From NCBI GenBank assembly GCA_032622095.1, contig CP136062.1, forward strand, positions 34,474,918-34,538,917: a DNA stretch of 64,000 nt, in the 5' to 3' direction. Under the pieces are notes generated by a model, which made no database searches, was not told where the DNA came from, and was given only the letters and a program-made list of their open reading frames with translations. Each line of letters opens with the position of its first letter. The stretch's first letter is position 1. The DNA is from Siphonodentalium dalli. Its lineage: Eukaryota; Mollusca; Scaphopoda; Gadilida; Siphonodentaliidae. The translations under genes were made by a program, and so were the position numbers. Below, piece after piece: positions 54,831-64,000 of the stretch.

Positions 54831-56625
54831 CTTGAAAAAAGGTATATTTGTCAGTAGGATGACAACAACCACAAACACAGAAATAAATATTTACACCAAA
54901 TAATGTTGTCTATGTTAATGTACATATACATCTATTTTTTTTATTTCAGCTGTTCACCATACTGTGGGTATAAAACGTCCTATTGTGGACATACATTTCA
55001 TTTACAGTTTCACCCAACCATCTGTTCATATAGCCAATATGAATAACTATCACAATCCCAATTGATTCCCCTGCAAATCATGCATATATTCCTCAGCGAT
55101 ATTTACGTAGAAAGTTTTTCGTATGAGAATAATTTTGTTAAATCTTTTTCATAACTAAGGAATATTTTTCTTCTTAAATTAGAACTCTGCTTTCTTAACT
55201 AAGAACAACTTTAAACAGTCATAAAGGAATATTTTCTGGTGTCACTTCGAATGCAATATTTCTTTTTTTAAGTTTACTTTTCTCAAAATACGAACATCCT
55301 TATACGATAGATAACTCTATTAATTAAATACATCATTGGAAAACTGAGTGATCATTTGTTTAAATACAATCATACTCTGATAATTAATCAATGTAAATTC
55401 ACTCCAAGACAATTGAGTAGCGAGAGTCAAGCGTAATTGGTTGCAAACTTCAGCACCAATGTTAAGTAGGGAAGTACAGCAGGTTTATGACAACTTAGAT
55501 AATTCGCATGTTGACAAATTAATCTCCAGCTACTTGTAGGCATAATTGGAACAGAAGTCACTACGGTATAGCACGTTGACATTGTTAGAAACCAATTTCT
55601 ACAGAATCTTGATGGTTTTTATTGCAAGAGTATGTTCTTAATGTAATTCTTTCTCATCGCTATATTTTCAATTAATGCTGGGCCTACAGTTAATGATTGT
55701 TTCGAAAAAAGAAATCGTATTAAAGATATGTTTTCTAAAATAGGAAAATGATTTTATTACTGATTTCTTCATCAAAGGTTGTTTGTGTCACCACTCGTAA
55801 TTGTTCTAGCATGTTGTAAACTAGCTGAAACAGGCTCCATCGGGAGCCTTTACTCATCGTCGGAGGGGCATGCGGCCCTGGATATTTTAATCTTAGACAA
55901 CGATGGCCGATGTGTGAGCTTCGCGCACAATTTGATCGTTTAATAATTTGTATTTAGAACAAAAATTCAATTCAATTCAGTTCAGGTTAACTGATCACAA
56001 TTGATCAATGTAGTGAGTCAGTATTTTTGTCCCAACCACTTCCGATCCCGCGAAACTGTACTAGGTCATTCTGTTTGGTTCTTGATACTGGAATATCTGG
56101 ACAACCGGTATGAATAGGTCCCTGTATAATGTCAGAGTGCTAGTTTTTGGACAATTATTTCATTGTTTATTTACATTGATTTGACTCTATCAGATGTGTG
56201 GTTCGTTTTTATAGTATTCGCGTTAGGTTCGTTTGTTTGTTAGATTAGGCTTTCTCGAAATTACAACATTTCTTTGTATTAATCAGCTGGCTATTCTTAT
56301 GCAACTTGTTAATTCTCGCCCAAGCATGTGCTCATTAATTACCACTCATCGCACGTATTCTAAGCTTTACTTTTAATAATAACTTATTTGTCAAACTGCT
56401 AATGCCATTGTAGTGATCGGATATTTTATATGCAAATCTTTTAATCTAATCTCGCGTCGTTAATTCACACCTGTTCATGCTTTGTATATAAGAATTTGTA
56501 AACCTGTGATATGGCACTTTATGTTTTGGAACTCCAATATTCAGTCACGTTTCACCTATTAGAACTGGATCTCCAATTGTTTTTGGTGGACTGTTTCCAA
56601 CTATACCGGAATGTCCGTATATTTC
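54831..56625. other. Intron-type sequence, no recognised feature
   Basis: It lies between two Thr-rich exons and is AT-rich. No repeat or frame stands out. Confidence 0.45.
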
Positions 56626-56629
56626 TATT

Positions 56630-57463
56630 GTGAAAATAAATGCTAATTCCCCAGAAAGACTCAACCTTGATTCAACCCGAAATCAGCTCTATCAAAATAA
56701 TAAGGGCGACATATTATGTCCCGACTCGTATACAGGAATAACCTTACTGGGTTGCATCGGTATGTTATGTACTTGTATTGTCAACAACAGTCTAAGTAGT
56801 TACATATCAGATAACCACATTCTTAAATATAATCAATCCGGCTTCATGAAAGGTAGATCACACAAGACAACATCTTTATTTTATTCATTTCGACAAAATT
56901 GTTTTTGCGGAATGGGACTGAACGGGAGAAAACTTTATGTGTAATGTTATTTGTGTGTAATATCATACATATGTGATATATCAGTCCACTAAATATTGTG
57001 TATTTAAAGGCGACGTAAGGTCTGAGAATCTTCTATCTAATATAGGTGTGAAACATGGAGCATTGTCACGTTTACCCTTGTCAATTAATTTGAACGATCT
57101 TGAATAATTTTTATAACGTTGCGCTGTGGATGGACAAGTATTTGAATGATCAAGCCCCTTGTATGTTATGTGAAACGTTCGTGTGTCGTGCACGTTGATA
57201 ACACAGCTTTATTGGCGGATAATCCTACAGATATGCAGCAACTTCTTAACACGTTTGCAGCCTATTATGAATCGTGGGAACTTAATTACCCTCAACACGC
57301 AAAATACAAAGGCTATAGTTTTCGGGCATCAATAAATTCAAGCTCTAGGGCCTCGCTCTGCAAATGGTTACAACTAAACGTGTGGAAACGTTATGTGATA
57401 TATCGTCGTAAAATCTCCGATTGCGGAAAAAATGGGGGTTATACATTTTATGAATGCGTGTAA
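56630..57463 (+). pseudogene. Fragment of a second LINE reverse transcriptase (CR1/Jockey-like)
   Basis: On the + strand the frame at 56,630-56,944 contains DSYTGITLLGCIGMLCTCIV, then SSYISDNHILKYNQSGFMKG, matching the region between reverse transcriptase motifs 1 and 3. After a break, near 57,040, IGVKHGALSRLPLSINLNDL corresponds to the GVRQGxxLSPxLFSLxLNDL block with its key residues changed. Near 57,190 a piece reads HVDNTALLADNPTDMQQLLN, the YADD box with Tyr-Ala-Asp reduced to His-Val-Asp. Frameshifts separate the parts. It lies antisense within the presumed intron of the mucin locus. Clade assignment is tentative. Confidence 0.78.
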
Positions 57464-57766
57464 CCCGGCGATGATATCGCCATAAGGAACTGCACGAATA
57501 AACATTAACCCTATACATAGTCAATATGAATAACCGCGAACAGTATTTTGTCGGACGTGTGGACAGATACCCGTTACTTAGGAAAAAAACACAAACGCAT
57601 TAATTGAAAGTCAAATTTACCCGATTTGTATCTCAATGCAGTTCCATACCTAAACAGTAGATGGAACTACGTACCACCGTGGTAGCATTGTGACATGATT
57701 AGCTGGTGGGGTATACATATTTTCCAACATGCATACCACACAACTGGTAAAGCATACAAGTCTCAC

Positions 57767-57895
57767 CCGGAACGGAGGGTCGTGTAGTAGCTATCATCGT
57801 GGTGCCGGTCGTCGTTGCATTTGTCGTCGTGGTATCCATTGAAGTGGTAACTGCGGTAGTGGTAGCTATTTTTGCTGTTGTTGTTAGTTGACATC
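57767..57895 (-). CDS. Short Thr-rich linker exon
   Basis: This 129-nt candidate exon (43 codons) has acceptor GATTCAATAG (AG at 57,897-57,896) and donor TTCCG G with GTGAGA (GT at 57,766). Both ends are phase 1, like all other intact exons of this locus. It encodes CQLTTTAKIATTTAVTTS and then TTTTNATTTGTTMIATTRP. The opening CQLTTT resembles the junction CQMPTTT where the CTLD of the 44.3-kb exon meets its Thr stretch. It is the most upstream candidate of the locus here, and the true 5' end of the gene is not in view. Confidence 0.55.
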
Positions 57896-58199
57896 CTATT
57901 GAATCAAGTATGAAGTAATTCAAGTAAAGAAACATGGACTTGATTTGACATACACAGTGTACTTATCATAAATCAACATATCCTCGTGCAAGTAGGTTCA
58001 TATAGGACCTAAATATTCACATACATGTAGGTTCACATGGAACTTATTTGATTCTGAAATAAGCTTGTATAGGACTAATACCCGTTATTTCGAATGATGC
58101 GGGCCGCAATGAAAACCCATAATAAAGAGCATTCATCTGGTACGTCGTGTCGACGAACAAAACAGATTCAATAATGCCTATATGAGCTTATTTCGAATG

Positions 58200-58200
<1 letters not shown>

Positions 58201-58250
<50 letters not shown>
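58201..58250. repeat. (AT)n microsatellite, about 50 bp
   Basis: A pure run of alternating T and A continues to 58,250, an unstable dinucleotide repeat. Confidence 0.97.
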
Positions 58251-58253
<3 letters not shown>

Positions 58254-58370
58254 AGACTGTTTTGATCGTGTCCCATTTAGTTTCATATACAGCTTAATAC
58301 ATATTTAAATAATTCTTATATGCGTTTATTTCGTGTTTTAAATAAGTTCTATACGAGCCTATTTACGGGA

Positions 58371-58682
58371 AAACAGGCTGCATAAGTCTATAAAACAGGC
58401 TGCATAAGTCTATAAAACAGGCTGCATAAGTCTATAAAACAGGCTGCATAAGTCTATACAACAGGCTGCATAAGTCTATAAAACAGGCTGCATAAGTCTA
58501 TAAAACAGGCTGCATAAGTCTATAAAACAGGCTGCATAAGTCTATAAAACAGGCTGCATAAGTCTATAAAACAGGCTGCATAAGTCTACAAAACAGGCTG
58601 CATAAGTCTATAAAACATGCTGCATAAGTCTATAAAACAGGCTGCATAAGTCTATAAAACAGACTGCATAAGTCTATAAAAC
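58371..58682 (+). repeat. 22-bp minisatellite, about 14 copies
   Basis: The unit AAAACAGGCTGCATAAGTCTAT is repeated head to tail about 14 times with only occasional single changes (CAACAGG, TCTACA, ACATGC, CAGACTG). The homogeneity suggests recent expansion. Confidence 0.97.
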
Positions 58683-58689
58683 GCACTGA

Positions 58690-60440
58690 AAATACGTTTG
58701 TTAAATTCAATGATGTCCCATCCGAAATCAATATACATAGTTCATGGACGATAAATTGTGTATACACACACATCTGTTTTGACTACATATTCAGCACGAG
58801 CTGTGTTAAGTGGATGTGCTGTCAGTTACATGTAGTTCAGAAGTGTTTATAGACTTCGCGTATTCGGCCCTTATACGTGATACATCAAAAGAACAAAACA
58901 AGTTCCATTACGTAAAACAGCGAAACAACACAGTTCGGAAAGTTTCAAAAAGTTTGAATATTTCCAGGAGACTATTGTTGAGCTGTAAGAGATTCGCTGC
59001 GCAGCCTGCGCTTCGATGATTTCTGGGTTCTCAGCTGTATTGTTTCGGTTTGTTACTCGCGCTATACACTGTCGACATTGAAGTATTGCGGCTAGCCATA
59101 TGACACGCCCTCAGCCAATCCAAAGAGAGGCGGATGGCACCACTGATATAGGGGCCAACAAGCATCCAGATACTCAAATATCTTACTTTTTCCTATATTA
59201 TTCGCCAAATAACTCATCGCGTGAAAAGTCAAAGAATATCGTGCACTCAGAATGCTGAGGTCGATAGTCACGTGGTCACAAAAAGAAGAAGGCTGAGGTC
59301 GATTGCGGTCACAAAAAGAACAATGGATGAACCCCATCCAGTCTTTAGTTATGCATCCTGTATGCAGTTTATAGACACAATACTTCACGTCAATCGAAAA
59401 ACAACCGGCATCACAAGGACACTGGTGTTTGTCGTTTTTCCTGCCTCGGCGAAGCGAGTAATCAATAACACTCCCATCTGAAATAATAATGGTTCCCTTG
59501 TCTCGTCGAAGGGAACTGATAGACGCGTGCGCAATCACTCGCGCAATGGTTGTACTTATCTAGCTATATATTTCCTAAAGGGCATTGGAACTTAATGAAA
59601 TAGCACGGCACGGTCAATTTGGTGCGAAATTACGACATATAAGGACATGTTGTCTAATATTTATGATAAAATGAATTGTCTCTAGATCTGTTAATGTTGT
59701 CGCTTGTTTGTGAATGTTACACAACAGTTAGGTATTGATAATAAATTGCTGCGCTTTTATGGAATGAAATATTGTTTTAAGACTCAATGCTTTCAAATAT
59801 AATTTTAACTCGTTCTATACTAAAACTCATTGGCGATTAATGCTAGTATAGGCAATGTTCTGATAATAAGTTTAAAAAAATGTTTGTTGAACTTATTTTC
59901 TGAACATTTCCCGCCAATGAAAATGAATTATTCTGTACATCTATGGTATTTACGTCTGCCCGTTGTCTGCTAAGTTTTCCTGAACACTTCTCCAAATGAA
60001 TAATAGGTCGTCCAATATACACTGTTATAACTGAATATGATAATTCATTGTGTACAGAAAGGATTAAGAACTCGCGGAATTGAACATACAATAGAACAGC
60101 GGAGTATCATCCTGAGAGAAAACATAAAATAACTTGATTAGAGAATTGTCATACTTATTTTCACCGAGTAAGAAATATTGGACTGCGATCGGTCATGTAT
60201 CATTTTAAGTTAGGTGTGCCAATTGTTGTAACTGACCGTCATTGATACCCACAAACTTAAAAGACTTTCTTAACACAAGTGTTGGGCACGCATCTAGACG
60301 TTTTCAACAACTGTGAATCTATTCAGGATAGACGCCCTCATTTTGGAGCTCAAACTTTAGCATAAGTTTGCAGGATTATATAGTATTTTCTTTAATTCGA
60401 AAAGTAGTATATATGCAAAGCTTGCAGAGGGTCACGATGT
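58690..60440. other. No recognised gene; opposed frames at 59.1-59.5 kb
   Basis: A 148-codon - frame (59,092-59,538) and an 86-codon + frame (59,221-59,481) overlap. The - frame has nine Cys, with HQCPCDAGCF and VYKLHTGCITKDWMGFIHCSFC, but I recognise no domain. The stretch is less AT-rich than its flanks, and CCTCGGCGAAGCGAG and GTCTCGTCGAAGGGA words occur near 59,443 and 59,501. It could be an unknown gene or a repeat fragment. Confidence 0.35.
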
Positions 60441-60469
60441 CTCGATAGGGCGAAGCGTAATCACATGTC

Positions 60470-61225
60470 AGAGATTAGCATTGTCCGTCAAGCGAACTAT
60501 GACCCAGGCTATAGTCTTCGAACTAATATATTACATACCTGTGGATTCACGGTTGGTGGGGCAAGAATTGTATCATATATATCTGTCTTTTGGTTGGACG
60601 AAGCGAAATCACGTAGAGAGTAATTGTGACCATTGTCCGACAAGCGAACTATCACCCGGGCTAAAGTCTTCGAACTACATGTAATATATTACCTGCATGT
60701 GGATGTCACAGAGTGTCAAACTTTCTTTTGGTAGGACGAAGCGAAATCACATAGAGAGTAATTGTGACCATTGACCGACAAGCGAACTATCACCCGGGTT
60801 ATAGTATTCGAACTAATATATTACCTACATGTGGATGCACGGTGGTGGGGCGAGAATTGTGTCATATCTATCTGTCTTTTGTATGGACGAAGCGAAATCA
60901 CGTAGAGAGTAATTGTGACCATTGTCCGACAAGCGAACTATCACCCGGGCTAAAGTCTTCGAACTAATATATTACCTGCATGTGGATGTCATAGAGTGTC
61001 AACCTGTCTTTTGGTAGGACGAAGCGAAATCACGTAGAGAGTAATTGTGACCATTGTCCGACAAGCGAACTATCACCCGGGCTAAAGTCTTCGAACTAAT
61101 ATATTACCTGCATGTGGATGTCACAGAGTGTCAAACTGTCTTTTGGTAGGACGGAGCGAAATCACGTAGAGAGTAATTGTGACCATTGTCCGGCAAGCGA
61201 CCTATCACCAGGGCTATAGTCTTCG
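60470..61225 (+). repeat. Tandem repeat of 138-151 bp, about 5-6 copies
   Basis: Units beginning ATTG(T/A)CCG(A/T)CAAGCGAACT near 60,480, 60,632, 60,770, 60,914, 61,054 and 61,184 share CACCCGGGCTAAAGTCTTCG, AACTAATATATTACCTGCAT, GTGGATG, CTTTTGGTAGGACGAAGCGA and AATCACGTAGAGAGTAATTG. Later units are the most alike. Frames at 60,481-60,684 and 60,764-60,967 are repeat sequence. Confidence 0.93.
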
Positions 61226-61884
61226 AACTATTACCCGCCTGCTGATATCACCGTTGGCGCGAGTGAGAATTGTAGCAAACGAACTATCGCCGGGGATATA
61301 AATGTGTACATTCGATAACCGGAAGGGGGGGGGGGGGCGTTTAATATACGCATCAGAACACCAGGGTAAGTGTTTTGACTTCTAATTACTCTTTCAATAT
61401 CAAGAAAATGTGATACAAAGGTGTTTTCCATAGACGATTTATTTCCAATTACATACAACAGAGGAGTTGTATATGCTCAGTTCTGTTGTCGAGAAAAATA
61501 AAATGAAACTAAAAAAACTGACAAATAAATCTAAGTATTAAATAAATACATGTAAATAATGTCGTCTTCCAATGGACCTTTCCACAGCTGTCAATCAAAT
61601 ATTTATTATCGGATATTTTCGACCAATCAGCGACTGAGCTGGCCAATGGCTGCAGTGAAAATTCTGCTGCCATCTTTCTTCACCCTAATTTTGATAACCA
61701 TGCATACATTCAGTGTTAAATTGGCTATATTCAAACAGCTTTTTTATTGTCAAATCATAATATACTGAGATTTATATTTGCGCCATGATGTTATAAATTT
61801 ATCCGTGATTATTACAATGTTTTTCATATGGCATGACATTTGTCATAATTTTTACATTTAATGGCAAAACGAATGTGTGTTCTC

Positions 61885-62390
61885 TGGTTTAGAAATATTA
61901 AAGAGTTCAGGGATCTGTCTGTCTGTTCAGATCTGTTCACGATTTTTCTTCCAGAGCCTTTGACCAATTTCAACCAAATTTGGTGTGGTGCCTCGGGGTA
62001 CCCCGAAAGATGTTATAACGTCCGTATTCTTTTAATTAAAATTTTTAAACAAATTTAATTTTTATTTAATTTGTTTTTAATTTGTTTTTATTTTTTAAGA
62101 AGTTTCGATCTAAAAATCTAAAAAGAAAATTTTAAATTTAAAAATTAAATTAAAAAAAAAATAATCAATTTTTTTTTAGTTTCAATCTAAAAATCTAAAT
62201 AGAAAATTAAAAACTTATGATTTGTTTTTCTTAAATTTATTTAAACAAAATTTTAATTAAAAAAAAAGAGATTTATATTTTGTTCAACAACAGATCAGAG
62301 TTCAATCTAAACAAAAAATATAACGTTTAATTAAAATAAATTTAGTTTTAAATGTTTAAAAAATCAGTCGAACTCACTTAACAGACAATA
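61885..62390 (+). repeat. Dispersed repeat with long AT-rich tail
   Basis: The part TTCAGATCTGTTCACGATTT...CCAATTTCAACCAAATTTGG (61,927-61,982) is the inverted counterpart of 5,510-5,595. It is followed by about 350 bp of nearly pure A/T with AATTAAA, TTTAAAT and AATCTAAA(T/A)A words, including two copies of CAATCTAAAAATCTAAA(T/A)AG type around 62,105 and 62,187. Confidence 0.55.
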
Positions 62391-62971
62391 TTTATATGGG
62401 TAGAGTCTTATTACCAGCATGCGGTACTACCGCTGTGGGCGTGGTCTCTGTGGAAAGCTCCATTCAATGTATAATTTCGCAGATAATAACTTGTTAGTAT
62501 ACGGCAGTATGCTGGGAATTGCACAGCATAATCTTAGTTTTGTCAATCTCCGACTGTACTGCAGCATGTCGCAATAGTTGCAATATAAACAATGTAGGTG
62601 CTTATTTCCATTATAATTGTTCCTAATGGGGTGTGCATAATGAGTACACGCCACATTGTTTCTCATTTCAGCCTCAGAGATATCCAATGATAATGTTTCA
62701 GTGTTGTCACTGCAATACGAGGCAGATACATTCGGCGAAGAGGTTGATCATTCCATAAAAAACGTAAACACGAACGTATAGAGATAAAACAAAAATAACA
62801 ACAGAAGACGACAGTTCTATTTGCCACTGGCAACATTCCCGAGCTATGTCACGAGCAGGGTCGGTGAAGTACTATCAACACGGATAGAAATGTTACCATG
62901 GTTAGAACATTACAATTGGTGATTGAATACAGGTCTTTAAACATGAGTGAACTATGTGTATAACACAATAT
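62391..62971. other. No recognised gene
   Basis: An 86-codon - frame (62,427-62,687) has no recognised domain. Nothing else is visible. Confidence 0.35.
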
Positions 62972-63417
62972 GTGACCCGCCATATCAAATCCAGTCGTAA
63001 GTCGGGATTTTGTTTACCCTGTGCCAATGCATTCTCTGATATATGCGAGTCGACCATAGGTCGCCTCGCATATATAAGAGAATGCATTGGCCTAACAATT
63101 TTTTATCATTTTTAAAAAATAAATGTTTCTTACAATTTTTAGGACATAAAATAAAAAAAACATCCATTACCCTGCAGGGAGCCCCACACATATATGGAAG
63201 CATATAGAAGAGTGTCGTCTGCTCATGTTTGTCTGGGGCTCTGTATGTGTGAAATTATAAAATTGTTAAAGAATACAAGAACAAATTATTAAAATTGTAA
63301 AAAATTGTTAGGCCAATGCATTCTCTTATATATGGTCGACTCGCATATATAAGATAATGCATTGGCACAGGGTAAAACAAATCCCGACTTACGACTGGAT
63401 TTGATATGGCGGGTCAC
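62972..63417. mobile_element. 446-bp MITE with nested-hairpin terminal repeats, copy 2
   Basis: It starts GTGACCCGCCATATCAAATC and ends with the complement. The interior (AGCCCCACACATATATGG... and TGCTCATGTTTGTCTGGGGC) is the reverse complement of that at 24,638-25,097, so the two copies sit in opposite orientations. The right internal hairpin has lost part of one arm (near 63,335). Flanks are CACAATAT on the left and AATATATT on the right, consistent with an AATAT duplication, although copy 1 shows only ATAT. Confidence 0.92.
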
Positions 63418-64000
63418 AATATATTTAATAATCAATGCAAGCAGGGCATACTAAATCGACTATACATCGTGACAATATAATTATCTTTTGCTTGTTTTTC
63501 AAAAAGAATTTTATCAAAACCCTGTCGGGAAATTATTTTTGAAATAAGGTACAAGCGATTATTGTGACACAAACTTTAAGAAACGTCAACTCGTTGGAAA
63601 TTATAACCCCATTTACTATACTGTTATGGCATGAAACACATGTAAAATATGCAGCCATCCGGTATTAATAACTTCTGTAAAATAGTAATTTATCAAAAGT
63701 GCATATATATGTACGTGACATCTATCTGATGATTATGAGAGGAGACTTCATTTTTCTTGATACAAGAAATTTCAGAATAATTTCACTTAGAAATACAGAT
63801 ATCCATAGATATTTGTTTGTTTGTGAATGTGTATGCAAGCCTGCTGATCAATAACATTTTGGGCTAAGATAAGTTTTAGGTCACAGATTCAAAGCCAAAT
63901 ACCAAGATGATCCCTTAATGATCTACTATATGCATTTATTTCCAGTTGATTGCTCCCAGCTTGAGAGACTGGCCTGCGTAGGTTCGCGGCGGTGCGTATT
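63418..64000. other. No recognised gene
   Basis: AT-rich sequence to the end of the window without a visible feature. Confidence 0.45.

Noticed and set aside
58371-61225. CRISPR-like arrays
   Set aside because: The 22-bp and 140-bp repeats are contiguous without unique spacers, and the sequence is from an animal.

Overview
This is a gene-poor, AT-rich, repeat-dense piece of an animal nuclear genome. The evidence is eukaryotic GT-AG exon boundaries, decayed LINE retrotransposons, many MITE and foldback elements, satellites, and extracellular protein modules (C-type lectin-like domain, Thr-rich mucin-like stretches, a probable PAN/apple domain). The style fits a marine lophotrochozoan such as a mollusc, but that is an inference and no marker gene proves it. 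There are no operons, rRNA genes or recognisable tRNA genes.

Layout. 0-9 kb: a full-length-looking but dead LINE (1.25-5.39 kb, + strand), then a probable first exon of a secreted PAN-type protein (7.89-8.22 kb, - strand). 8.3-15.5 kb: several short DNA transposons with readable target sites, two of which can be compared with a related empty site inside the window. 15.5-21 kb: mostly featureless, plus a 1.5 kb foldback element. 22.5-23.4 kb: remains of a LINE ORF1 (- strand).

23.5-58 kb: the main locus, on the - strand. It holds six exon candidates, and the five intact ones have phase-1 splice sites wherever both ends can be read. In transcription order they are a short Thr-rich linker (57.9 kb), a 418-codon Thr-rich exon (54.8-53.6 kb), a CTLD first-half exon (47.8 kb), a CTLD second-half plus mucin exon (44.3-43.1 kb), a second CTLD first-half exon (27.7 kb) and a broken CTLD second-half plus mucin exon (24.06-23.57 kb). 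The locus was built by tandem duplication of a unit of about 10 kb: unit 1 about 23.5-32.74 kb, unit 2 about 42.83-52.80 kb, unit 3 beginning at 52.80 kb. About 10 kb of later material, including some 41 copies of a 93-bp satellite, separates units 1 and 2. The exons could belong to one large CTLD-mucin gene grown by exon duplication or to tandem paralogues. The symmetrical phases favour, but do not prove, modular exon duplication.

58-64 kb: minisatellites (22 bp and about 140 bp units), an AT-rich dispersed repeat and a second copy of a nested-hairpin MITE. Transposon calls rest on terminal inverted repeats, flanking target-site copies and internal comparisons that I made by eye.
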